Positions 37,401 through 44,257 of a stretch of 62,474 bases of DNA are shown piece after piece (position 1 is the stretch's first letter; the number at the start of each line of letters is the position of its first letter). This DNA comes from Leisingera sp. ANG-Vp. GTDB taxonomy: Bacteria; Pseudomonadota; Alphaproteobacteria; Rhodobacterales; Rhodobacteraceae. The notes beneath the pieces are model-generated. The model was not told where the DNA came from. It saw only the letters and a list, made by a program, of their open reading frames with translations, and made no database searches. The stretch lies in contig NZ_JWLD01000026.1 of assembly GCF_000813725.1 (NCBI RefSeq), positions 1-62,474 on the forward strand, in the 5' to 3' direction. A program made the translations under genes and the position numbers.

Positions 37401-37994
37401 GGCCATCCGCTGGACGATTACATGCCCGCGCTCAAGCGCAAGGATGTGATGACGCTGGACGAAGTCACCGCCAAAGCCGAGCGCGGCGCCTGCATTGCCA
37501 AGATGGCAGGCGTGGTGGCTGGCCGGCAGGAGCGCAAGTCGGCCCGCGGCAACCGCTTTGCCTTTGCCCAGCTGTCGGACCCCTCCGGCGCCTTTGAGGT
37601 GACGCTGTTCTCTGAGGTGCTGGAGAAGTCCCGCGAGTATCTGGAGACCGGCTCCAAGGTGGTGATCACCGCCGAGGCGACGATGGAGAGCGACCAGCTG
37701 AAACTGCTGGTGCGCTCGGTTGGTCCGGTGGACAGCGCCATTGCCGATGCCGGGCGCAGTTCCCTGCGGGTCTATGTGAGTGACGCCGCTGCCGTGGGCA
37801 CCGTGGCTCAGGTGCTGGAGGACGCCAAATCCGCCGCCCGAAATGCGTCCCGCGGCGAGGTCTATATGTACCTGCAGGACCCGGCGCTGCCCGGCGATGT
37901 GGAGATGGACCTGGGCCAGGCCTTCCCGATCAACCCGCAGATCAAGGGCGCCCTGAAGTCGCTGGAAGGCGTGCTGGATGTGGAGGAGATCTAG
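34482..37994 (+). CDS. dnaE: DNA polymerase III subunit alpha
   Basis: The 1170-residue replicative polymerase has an N-terminal PHP domain (FIHLRTHTEYSLLEGAL), the polymerase core with catalytic aspartates D403 and D405 in PDFDIDFCMD, and KFDFLGLKTL near 559. Next come the helix-hairpin-helix part (RPGPMENIP; YNFNKSH-like YGFNKSHAAAYA) and a C-terminal OB-fold (about 1000-1080; VAGVVAGRQERKSARGNRFAF). Length and order match DnaE1 rather than the shorter mutagenesis-type DnaE2. The ATG at 34482 has a weak GGCGG upstream. It is transcribed alone and is essential. Confidence 0.98.
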   Translation: MTSSPRFIHLRTHTEYSLLEGALRLKKLPDLCKKHEMPAIAVTDSNNLFSALEFSVSASGAGVQPIMGCQVDLRFTEPAPGERPKPPAPLVLLAQSEAGYEHLMKLNSCLYLRQGGELPYVTLEELEANSGDVICLSGGPDGPVGRLLQMGQRPAAEALMQRLKAIFPDRLYVELQRHPGEHGQPEAEKATERGHVEMAYALDLPLVATNDVYFPNTEMYEAHDAMICIAEGAYVDQVEPRRRLTAQHYFKSQEEMVALFADLPEAIENTVEIAKRCAFMAYRRDPILPKFADDEVAELRRIANDGLQRRLAVIPHAVSVEEYQERLDFELGIIEGMGFPGYFLIVADFIQWAKDHDIPVGPGRGSGAGSLVAYALTITDLDPLRYSLLFERFLNPERVSMPDFDIDFCMDRREEVIKYVQEKYGRDKVGQIITFGALLSKAAVRDMGRVLQMPYGQVDRLSKLIPVEGVKPMSIVDSLKEEPRLREEAENEEVVDRLLKYGMQVEGLLRSAGTHAAGVVIGDRPLDALVPLYRDPRSDMPATQFNMKWVEQAGLVKFDFLGLKTLTVIQNAMDLIFQSGRDLHIAEDGTQLYDPPEGAENQINAIPLDDKVTYDLYSRAKTVAVFQVESTGMMDALKRMKPTCIEDIVALVALYRPGPMENIPVYCEVKNGMREITSVHPLIDHILEETQGIIVYQEQVMQIAQVMANYTLGGADLLRRAMGKKIKEAMDAERPKFEKGAAENGVDKKKASEVFDLLEKFANYGFNKSHAAAYAVVSYQTGWLKANHPVEFMAGVMNCDIHLTDKLAIYFEEVKKGLKLKYVPPCVNRSMATFNVVKGELVYALGALKNVGVDVMRLVTEARNEDGNERVFVNLFDFARRVNLKKVGKRPLEMMARAGAFDQLDQNRRRVFESLGALVDYSAAVHDQRASSQVSLFGEAGEDLPEPRLPSVPDWLPAERLSEEFKAIGFYLSGHPLDDYMPALKRKDVMTLDEVTAKAERGACIAKMAGVVAGRQERKSARGNRFAFAQLSDPSGAFEVTLFSEVLEKSREYLETGSKVVITAEATMESDQLKLLVRSVGPVDSAIADAGRSSLRVYVSDAAAVGTVAQVLEDAKSAARNASRGEVYMYLQDPALPGDVEMDLGQAFPINPQIKGALKSLEGVLDVEEI

Positions 37995-38162
37995 ATTTCC
38001 CGCACAGATTGACAGCGGAGCTGCGCATTGTTAGCGGTGAAAGCATGAAACAGGTAATGCAGAAACTATTTTGCCACCACGCTCTTTTGCGGGGCAAACA
38101 CCATTGATGCTTCCGGCATGACTTTGACGACCCTTCGTACTGTCATACCGGAGTAAAAAACT

Positions 38163-38741
38163 ATGAGCATTCCAGAAGTATTGCATGGCCGTGTCTTTGA
38201 GGCGGCTGAGTTTGTATCTGTTGATTTCTGCAAAGAAATGATCGCGAAGGCCCAAAGTGTTGGGTTCGAGAAGGCGACGATCAGCACTGAACGTGGAATC
38301 GAGGCGGTTCCGGAAATCCGGAACAATGATCGGGTAATCTTTGATGATCCGGGGCTTGCCGATTCCATGTGGTGCAAAATTAAACCTTCCTTCTCCGCGC
38401 CGTTCAAAGATTCAGTGGCGGTCCGGCTGAACGAGCGTTTTCGGCTGTACCGCTATCATCCTGGTCAATTTTTTGATTGGCATCAGGATGGTGAGTACTG
38501 CAGCGCTGACGGGGCCGTCAGCCGTTTCACCATGATGGTGTATCTTAATGAAGGGTTTGAGGGCGGCGGCACCAGTTTTGCGGATGTGTTCTCGCCATTC
38601 CGCTTTTCTGACTTCACAATAAGGCCTGCAACTGGCAAGGCATTGTTCTTTCATCATCAGTTGTCCCACAGGGGCGATCCCGTGCGATCTGGCGTTAAAT
38701 ACGTCTTGCGCACGGATGTGATGTTTGAGGCCGCAGGATAG
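38163..38741 (+). CDS. 2-oxoglutarate/Fe(II) dioxygenase, prolyl-4-hydroxylase-like
   Basis: The 192-residue oxygenase of the P4Hc/2OG-FeII superfamily has Fe ligands in FDWHQDGEY (H and D), a distal His in LFFHHQLSHRGDPV, and the 2-oxoglutarate-binding Arg or Lys in GVKYVLRTDVMF. The segment LYRYHPGQFFDWHQD is typical of small bacterial members that hydroxylate proteins or free residues; the target is unknown. CCGGAG precedes the ATG. The gene is less GC-rich than dnaE and nearby genes, so it may have arrived by transfer. Confidence 0.9.
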   Translation: MSIPEVLHGRVFEAAEFVSVDFCKEMIAKAQSVGFEKATISTERGIEAVPEIRNNDRVIFDDPGLADSMWCKIKPSFSAPFKDSVAVRLNERFRLYRYHPGQFFDWHQDGEYCSADGAVSRFTMMVYLNEGFEGGGTSFADVFSPFRFSDFTIRPATGKALFFHHQLSHRGDPVRSGVKYVLRTDVMFEAAG

Positions 38742-38780
38742 ACCTTAACCTTGAGTAACGGCGCGGAGCGCACCTGGCCT

Positions 38781-38808
38781 GTGTCAGCCCGTTCGGGAGG
38801 GCTGACAC
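38781..38808. terminator. 10-bp perfect hairpin after 2OG oxygenase gene
   Basis: GTGTCAGCCC-gttcggga-GGGCTGACAC. There is no U tract, so it may act as an mRNA 3' stabiliser or a rho-assisted end. It lies between convergent genes. Confidence 0.55.
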
Positions 38809-38929
38809 AATGGTGAGGCAATACGCTCCGCCGAAGAGTATCTGCAGGCTTGACCGGGATAAACTGCCCCGAACAGCCGTTGAAGTGTCATCCCACGGGC
38901 TGTCGCAGGCCCGTTCCTGAGGGGGAGGG

Positions 38930-39553
38930 TCAGGCCTCCTTCGGCACTGGCAGCTTGGCGACGTCTTTCAGCAGGCGGATGGCCTCTTTCATTTCCAGCC
39001 GCAGGGTTTTCACCACCTTTTTCAGCATCCCTTTCACCTTCTTCACGCCGCCCAGGATCGTGGTCAGCTCCTTGATCCAGCCAAAGACGATCTGCAGCAC
39101 CGAGGCAAAGCGGTTCAGGATCGACAGCGCGGTGTCGAGCACGCCGATCTGCTCCCAGATCTCCTGCACCCAGCCCCAGACCTGGCGGAACATCTCGACG
39201 TATTTGCGGACCACGGTTTTCAGCACCCGGACCAGGCGGGAGCGGTCGGTGTTCTTGCGGATTGTGTCGAGGATGCGCTGGCCCAGCTTGATCATGCTCT
39301 TCAGCATCTGCTCCACCCGGTCCAGCAGATTGAGCACTGTCTGCCCGGCGGAGGTGACCTGCGAGACTGCCTTCTTGCCGGCGGTTTTGGCGATGGACTT
39401 GGCCGCCGAGAGCATCTTCTTCATGAACTTGCGCAGCGGCATCAGCAGCGAGCGGACGCGCTTCCAGACCTTCTTGAGGTAGAAGATCACCCGGGTATGA
39501 AGCTTATCGATGCCCTTTTCGACGAATTCCACCGGGTCGTTGGATGGTGCCAT
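38930..39553 (-). CDS. basic, helix-rich protein of unknown function
   Basis: The 207-residue protein is almost entirely amphipathic helix and strongly basic. It runs from VEFVEKGIDKLHTRVIFYLKK through KKMLSAAKSIAKTAGKKAV to KKVKGMLKKVVKTLRLEMKEA, with a Trp-rich centre (FRQVWGWVQEIWEQIG). It has no cysteine, no signal peptide and no long uninterrupted membrane helix. Such composition suits membrane-surface or nucleic-acid association, or a coat or apolipoprotein-like role. ATG 39553 is preceded by GGGGGA; a TTG at 39568 is in frame. No family recognised. Confidence 0.7.
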   Translation of the reverse strand: MAPSNDPVEFVEKGIDKLHTRVIFYLKKVWKRVRSLLMPLRKFMKKMLSAAKSIAKTAGKKAVSQVTSAGQTVLNLLDRVEQMLKSMIKLGQRILDTIRKNTDRSRLVRVLKTVVRKYVEMFRQVWGWVQEIWEQIGVLDTALSILNRFASVLQIVFGWIKELTTILGGVKKVKGMLKKVVKTLRLEMKEAIRLLKDVAKLPVPKEA

Positions 39554-39651
39554 GGCTGTGTCCCCCAATCACTTGTCACAAAATACCTGGGTGACAGCCT
39601 GCGCGGGGCAAGCGTTTGGATCAAGGAAAACCGTGGGTTTCAGGGGCGGCG

Positions 39652-39846
39652 TCAGTAATGCGGCGGGCGTTCGTCGGCAAAAACCACTCCGCCGCCGCCC
39701 TCCTGCTCGCGGGTGGCTTCGCGCTGCATCAGCATGGCGACACGGCGGGTCAGCACGTCGATCTCCTGCTGCTGTCGGGCGATCACGTCGCTCATCTCCT
39801 CCACGCTGCGGGTCAGATGGGCGATTTGCTCTTCCAGATGCTGCAT
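39652..39846 (-). CDS. slyX: SlyX family protein
   Basis: The 64-residue coiled coil MQHLEEQIAHLTRSVEEMSDVIARQQ ends with the SlyX hallmark RPPHY. Function is unknown; SlyX proteins form helical oligomers. It is divergent from hisS, with a GC-rich spacer containing the hairpin GGCTGGCGC-gaac-GCGCCAGCC (39940-39961). Confidence 0.9.
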   Translation of the reverse strand: MQHLEEQIAHLTRSVEEMSDVIARQQQEIDVLTRRVAMLMQREATREQEGGGGVVFADERPPHY

Positions 39847-39939
39847 GGGTCAGGCCTTTGGTTGCGGATGCGCTTAGATAGGCGTGTTGGCGGTCAAGGT
39901 CCATGGTTTCCGCGTGGAAATGAGGGCTGGGACTGCCTG

Positions 39940-39961
39940 GGCTGGCGCGAACGCGCCAGCC
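39940..39961. repeat. GC-rich inverted repeat in the slyX-hisS spacer
   Basis: GGCTGGCGC-gaac-GCGCCAGCC, a perfect 9-bp stem, flanked by CTGCC and GGCAG that could extend it. It could end up in the hisS leader or mark the slyX promoter; its role is unknown. Confidence 0.5.
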
Positions 39962-40116
39962 GGGGGGGCAGGCAGGCGCGGCCCGGCCTTTCGGCCCGGT
40001 GAATCTTCGGCATTTGCTTCCTGCGTCATTGCCTCCCGCGGCTCTGTCTTGCCGTTGTGACCTGCTTCCGTTAGACCGCCACGCGAGTGAAACCGCTACC
40101 CGTGAGGAGGCCTCAG

Positions 40117-41604
40117 ATGGCCAAAGTGAAGAAACAGCCCCGCCCCAAGGCGCAAACGCCAAAGGGGTTCCGTGACTATTTCGGTGCGGAGGTGACCCAG
40201 CGCAGCGAGATGCTGCGGGCCATCGCGGGTGTGTATCATCATTACGGGTTCGAGGCGCTGGAAAGTTCGGCGGTGGAAACCGTTGAAGCGCTGGGCAAGT
40301 TCCTGCCCGATGTGGACCGCCCGAACGAAGGCGTGTTTGCCTGGCAGGAGACCGAGGACGACGGCAACGGCGACTGGATGGCGCTGCGCTATGACCTGAC
40401 GGCGCCTTTGGCACGGGTCTATGCCCAGCACCGCAACGATCTGCCGACGCCCTACCGCCGCTATGCGATGGGACCGGTCTGGCGCAACGAAAAGCCGGGC
40501 CCGGGCCGCTTCCGCCAGTTCTATCAGTGCGATGCGGATACCGTGGGTACTGCCTCCATGGCCGCTGATGCCGAAATCTGCGCGATGCTGTCCGACACGC
40601 TGGAGACCGTCGGCATCCCGCGCGGCGACTATCTGGTTCGGGTGAACAACCGCAAGGTTCTGAACGGCGTGCTGGAAGCGATGGGGCTTGGCGAGGATCA
40701 AGCCGCCAAAGACAACGTGCTGCGCACCATCGACAAGTTCGACAAGGTGGGCGAAAGCGGTGTGCGTGAACTGCTTGGCAAAGGCCGCCTGGATGCCTCT
40801 GGCGCATTTATTGATGGCGTTGGCCTGTCGGATGATCAGGCGGCGCCGGTGCTGGCATTCCTCACCTCCAAGGCGGCAGATGCGGCGGGAACCATTGCCA
40901 ACCTGCGCGCGGCTGTTGGTGACAGCAAGGTGGGCCAGGACGGCATTGCCGAGCTGGAGCAGATCGGTGAGCTGCTGGCTGCGGGCGGCTATGGCAAGGA
41001 ACGGATCGAGATCGACCCCTCGGTGGTGCGCGGTCTGGGTTACTACACCGGGCCGGTGTTTGAGGCAGAGCTTACTTTCGAGATCCTCGATGAGAAAGGC
41101 CGCAAGCGGCAGTTCGGTTCGGTCTCGGGCGGCGGGCGCTATGACGGGCTGGTGAAACGCTTCACCGGGCAGGAAGTGCCTGCGGTGGGTGTCTCGGTCG
41201 GTGTCGACCGGCTGCTGGCGGCGCTGCATGCCAAGGGCCGTTTGAGCGCTGAGGCCACTGGCCCCGTGGTCGTCACCGTGATGGACCGCGACCGGATGGC
41301 GGACTACCAGGCGATGGTGGCGGAGCTGCGCAATGCGGGCATCCGCGCCGAGGTTTACCTGGGCAATCCGAAAAACTTCGGCAACCAGCTGAAATATGCG
41401 GACAAGCGGAATTCCCCGGTCGCCGTGATTGAAGGCGGCGACGAGAAGGCCAATGGCGTGGTGCAGATCAAGGACCTGATCCTGGGCGCCAAGATCGCCG
41501 AAAGCGCGACGCTGGAAGAGTGGAAAGAGCGCCCCAGCCAATTTGAAGTGCCGCGCACGGAACTGGTTGCCAAAGTGCGCGAAATCCTGGACGGGCAGGG
41601 CTGA
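40117..41604 (+). CDS. hisS: histidyl-tRNA synthetase
   Basis: The 495-residue class II synthetase charges tRNA-His. Motif 1 is near PKGFRDYFG, motif 2 near [22 protein letters not shown], the HisA-type signature is [15 protein letters not shown] (about 305-319), and motif 3 is the [12 protein letters not shown] and [10 protein letters not shown] segments. The C-terminal anticodon domain runs from about 385. ATG 40117 after GTGAGGAGG is chosen over an upstream in-frame GTG. It starts the hisS-hisZ-hisG operon, with hisZ two bases downstream. Confidence 0.97.
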   Translation: MAKVKKQPRPKAQTPKGFRDYFGAEVTQRSEMLRAIAGVYHHYGFEALESSAVETVEALGKFLPDVDRPNEGVFAWQETEDDGNGDWMALRYDLTAPLARVYAQHRNDLPTPYRRYAMGPVWRNEKPGPGRFRQFYQCDADTVGTASMAADAEICAMLSDTLETVGIPRGDYLVRVNNRKVLNGVLEAMGLGEDQAAKDNVLRTIDKFDKVGESGVRELLGKGRLDASGAFIDGVGLSDDQAAPVLAFLTSKAADAAGTIANLRAAVGDSKVGQDGIAELEQIGELLAAGGYGKERIEIDPSVVRGLGYYTGPVFEAELTFEILDEKGRKRQFGSVSGGGRYDGLVKRFTGQEVPAVGVSVGVDRLLAALHAKGRLSAEATGPVVVTVMDRDRMADYQAMVAELRNAGIRAEVYLGNPKNFGNQLKYADKRNSPVAVIEGGDEKANGVVQIKDLILGAKIAESATLEEWKERPSQFEVPRTELVAKVREILDGQG

Positions 41605-41606
41605 TC

Positions 41607-42695
41607 ATGGCGCTTCGTTCTGACATTCAGGCCCGCGCAGCAATGCTGCGGGTCCGCTTCGAGGCCGCGGGCGGGCAGGTGGTGGATACGCCTTTGCTGC
41701 AGCCGGCGGGCACTTTGCTGGATCTTTACGGCGAGGATATCCGGGCCCGTGCCTATGTGACCACGGACGCACTGCGCGGCGAGCAGATGCTGCGCCCCGA
41801 CTTCACCGTGCCGGTGGTGGAGGCGCATATGCGCCATGGTGCCGAGCCTGCGCGCTATACCTATTCCGGCGAGGTGTTCCGGCGCCAGGAGATGGACCCT
41901 GACCGGCCGAATGAATACCTTCAGGTCGGTTATGAGGTGTTCGAGCGTGATGACGCCGCTGCGGCGGATGCCGAGGTGTTTTCGCTGTTTGCCCTGCAGG
42001 TGCGCGGGCTGCCCTTGCGGGCGGCAACCGGTGACATCGGTATTCTGATGGCGGCGGTGCAGGGGCTGAACACCACGGAAAAACGCAAGGCGGCCTTGAT
42101 GCGCCATATCTGGCGGCCGCGGCGGTTCCGGGCTTTGCTGGACCGGTTCGCAGGTCGGGCAGCGGTGCCGGAAAGCCGCAGGAAACTGCTGGAGACCGAG
42201 GGCGATCTGACCGGGTCTGCGGTGGAAATCGGCAAGCGCCGGGCGTCGGAAGTGCAGGCGCGGATTGACGCTTTGCGCGAGGACGCCAAGGCACCTCCTA
42301 TTGCGGAAAATGAACTGCTGGCGCTGGAGGCTTTGATGGCCGTGCGTGAAACCGTGCCCTATGCCAGCGAGCAGATGCGCGACATCGCGGTGGACCTGCC
42401 GCAGATCAACCCGGCGCTGGACCGGCTGGATGCGCGCACCGCGGCGATGAAGGCGCGCGGGGTGGATGTGGAGAACCTTGATTTCGAGGCCTCCTATGGC
42501 CGCACCTCGATGGAGTACTACGACGGCTTTGTCTTTGGCTTCTACGCCGAGGCGCGCCCTGATCTGCCGCCCATCGCCAGCGGCGGGCGCTATGATGCGC
42601 TGACCCGGCAGCTGGGGGACGGCGAAGAAATTCCGGCTGTTGGCGGCGTGATCCGACCCGACCTGATGCTGCAGCTTGAGGAGGCCCGGGCATGA
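41607..42695 (+). CDS. hisZ: ATP phosphoribosyltransferase regulatory subunit
   Basis: The 362-residue HisZ is a catalytically dead HisS paralogue that pairs with short-form HisG to give an active, histidine-regulated enzyme. Retained synthetase-like parts are VVDTPLLQPAGTLLDLYGED, RPDFTVPVVEAHM, YSGEVFRRQ and ASGGRYDALTRQLG. The start lies two bases after hisS and its stop overlaps hisG as ATGA, so the three genes are translated together. Confidence 0.95.
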   Translation: MALRSDIQARAAMLRVRFEAAGGQVVDTPLLQPAGTLLDLYGEDIRARAYVTTDALRGEQMLRPDFTVPVVEAHMRHGAEPARYTYSGEVFRRQEMDPDRPNEYLQVGYEVFERDDAAAADAEVFSLFALQVRGLPLRAATGDIGILMAAVQGLNTTEKRKAALMRHIWRPRRFRALLDRFAGRAAVPESRRKLLETEGDLTGSAVEIGKRRASEVQARIDALREDAKAPPIAENELLALEALMAVRETVPYASEQMRDIAVDLPQINPALDRLDARTAAMKARGVDVENLDFEASYGRTSMEYYDGFVFGFYAEARPDLPPIASGGRYDALTRQLGDGEEIPAVGGVIRPDLMLQLEEARA

Positions 42696-43390
42696 CCTTG
42701 AAGCTGGGGGTGCCGTCCAAGGGGCGGCTGATGGAAAAGACCTTTGACTGGTTCGCCAAGCGCGGTGTGACCTTGTCGCGCACCGGCTCCGACCGGGAGT
42801 ATGCCGGAGCGGTCGAGGGCGTGTCGAACATGGAGCTGGTGCTGCTGTCGGCGGGGGAGATCCCGCGCGAACTGGCAGCCGGCCGCATTCACCTGGGTGT
42901 CACCGGCACCGATCTGGTGCAGGAGAAACTGCCGCGGTTCGAACAGCAGGTGGAAGGCCTGGCGGAGATGGGGTTCGGCCATGCCGACCTGATCCTGGCA
43001 GTGCCGCAGTTCTGGATCGACGTGGATACGCTGGACGATCTGGATGCGGCGGCTTCGGCCTTCCGCGTGCAGCACGGCCACCGCTTGCGGATCGCCACCA
43101 AGTACCACCGGCTGGTGCGGGAGTTCCTGACCGATGCCGGGGTGGCGGACTACCAGCTGGTGGACAGCCAGGGCGCCACTGAGGGCACGGTGAAGAACGA
43201 GACTGCTGAAATGGTCGCGGACATCACCTCGACCGGCGAGACGCTGCGCGCCAACCACCTGAAGCTGCTGAGCGACGGTCTGGTGCTGAAGTCGCAGGCA
43301 ACTCTGTGGCGCAGCCGGGTTGCGAAATACGCAGCGGATGAAAAGGCTGCGCTGAACACGCTGCTGGATCTGCTGGAAGCCCGCAAGTAG
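42692..43390 (+). CDS. hisG: ATP phosphoribosyltransferase, short form
   Basis: The 232-residue HisG catalyses the first step of histidine synthesis (ATP + PRPP). It lacks the C-terminal regulatory domain, consistent with its need for HisZ. Motifs include LGVPSKGRLME, AAGRIHLGVTGTDLV, RIATKYHRLVREFL and the PRPP loop region LVDSQGATEGTVKN. The 4-bp overlap with hisZ indicates coupling. An inverted pair of structured repeats follows. Confidence 0.96.
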   Translation: MTLKLGVPSKGRLMEKTFDWFAKRGVTLSRTGSDREYAGAVEGVSNMELVLLSAGEIPRELAAGRIHLGVTGTDLVQEKLPRFEQQVEGLAEMGFGHADLILAVPQFWIDVDTLDDLDAAASAFRVQHGHRLRIATKYHRLVREFLTDAGVADYQLVDSQGATEGTVKNETAEMVADITSTGETLRANHLKLLSDGLVLKSQATLWRSRVAKYAADEKAALNTLLDLLEARK

Positions 43391-43398
43391 CCGGTGCC

Positions 43399-43469
43399 GC
43401 CCGCGCGGCAGCGCGGGCTGGGCCCAACGCGGAGCAAGCATCTGCGATGCGCAGCCTCCGGGGCGGGAG
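43399..43469 (-). repeat. dispersed structured element, copy C (minus strand)
   Basis: On the minus strand CTCCCGCCC (43469-43461) is followed by hairpin 1 GCATC-gca-GATGC (43438-43450), then CGTTGGGCCC (43420-43429) and hairpin 2 GCCCGCGC-tgcc-GCGCGGGC (43399-43418). It starts just 8 bp beyond hisG and is arranged head-to-head with copy D. Confidence 0.75.
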
Positions 43470-43519
43470 AGCACGTTCTGCAGCCTTGGCGAAGCCCGGT
43501 GGAGATTGGCAGGGCGGGG

Positions 43520-43590
43520 CTCCCGCCCGTCGCTGGAGGCATCAAAGATGCCGCCGCTCCCGTTGGGCCGGCCGCCGGGCTGCGCCCGGC
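43520..43590 (+). repeat. dispersed structured element, copy D
   Basis: CTCCCGCCCGTC (43520-43531), hairpin 1 GGCATC-aaa-GATGCC (43538-43552), CTCCCGTTGGGCC, then hairpin 2 GCCGGGC-tgc-GCCCGGC (43574-43590). An extra stem GGGCGGG/CCCGCCC (43512-43528) pairs the 5' block. It lies 50 bp from copy C, which is in opposite orientation. Confidence 0.85.
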
Positions 43591-43627
43591 GCAATCAGCG
43601 CACGCTTCAAATTCAGGGGAACGGGCC

Positions 43628-44059
43628 TCAGATCACCCCGATTTCGGCCAGGGCTTGGGACAGCTCCAGGGGCAGCGGGTCTTCCTGGCCTTTGCCGGCC
43701 GGCAGATCGGCGGGCGAGTCTTCCGTTTTCAGGTACCGCCAGCCTTGGAAGGGGCGTTTCGGCGCCGTGTGGGTGCGGTGCAGTTCCGGATCCAGAATGA
43801 TGGCGCAGCGGCGGATGCCGTCTTCGCCCATAACTTCATCCATCCGCAGCACCCGCTGGCGGCATTGGATCAGCCCCTTGATCACCCAGTAGATCGAGCC
43901 GCCATTGAGGATTTCCGCTTCGCGCTTGGGCCACATGCGGGTGACATGGCGCGGCAGACCCTCCGGCAGTTCGCGCCGCCGCATCTCCTGCCAGGCCATC
44001 AGGCCGTCGACACTTTCAGTGCCCACTGAAAGCTTCACAAGGTTCACGCGCTTATCCAC
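43628..44059 (-). CDS. DUF1489 family protein
   Basis: The 143-residue protein matches DUF1489, found almost only in Alphaproteobacteria: VNLVKLSVGTESVDGLMAWQ, HVTRMWPKREAEILNGGSIYWVIKG, RRCAIILDPELHRTHTAPKRPFQGWRYLK. Function is unknown. The start is a GTG at 44059 (or GTG 44047), and the codon region overlaps a perfect DnaA box. It is divergent from nrdJ. Confidence 0.9.
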   Translation of the reverse strand: MDKRVNLVKLSVGTESVDGLMAWQEMRRRELPEGLPRHVTRMWPKREAEILNGGSIYWVIKGLIQCRQRVLRMDEVMGEDGIRRCAIILDPELHRTHTAPKRPFQGWRYLKTEDSPADLPAGKGQEDPLPLELSQALAEIGVI

Positions 44060-44060
44060 A
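44052..44060 (+). promoter_or_regulatory. DnaA box (perfect TTATCCACA)
   Basis: Exact match to the consensus DnaA box at the divergent DUF1489/nrdJ boundary. A second, one-mismatch box TTATCCACG lies 83 bp further on at 44135-44143, inside the nrdJ promoter region. Confidence 0.55.
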
Positions 44061-44103
44061 GGTTCCCCACAGAGTCGTCCATAGTTTCGTCATTATATAG
44101 TAG

Positions 44104-44132
44104 TTTACGGATCCCTGACTTCAAGGTATTGT
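44104..44132 (+). promoter_or_regulatory. candidate promoter of nrdJ
   Basis: TTTACG (44104-44109), a 17-bp spacer and TATTGT (44127-44132), followed immediately by the second DnaA-like box. No cobalamin riboswitch or clear NrdR box seen in the leader. Confidence 0.35.
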
Positions 44133-44134
44133 GT

Positions 44135-44143
44135 TTATCCACG
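44135..44143 (+). promoter_or_regulatory. DnaA-like box TTATCCACG
   Basis: One mismatch from the consensus TTATCCACA, same orientation as the box at 44052, just downstream of the proposed -10 of nrdJ. Confidence 0.45.
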
Positions 44144-44257
44144 CTTTTGCTGCAAGAAAGCCTTAACGAATGGCGGATTCGCTGCCGGGGGATCTCCGGT
44201 GCAGCGCTTCTGCTGTTTGCGACCCATAGACGCCTAAACGACTCAAAGGACCACGAC

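Noticed and set aside
44060-44257. Possible cobalamin riboswitch or NrdR boxes upstream of the B12-dependent nrdJ.
   Set aside because: The leader is short and I could not find a B12-box-like sequence or paired NrdR motifs.
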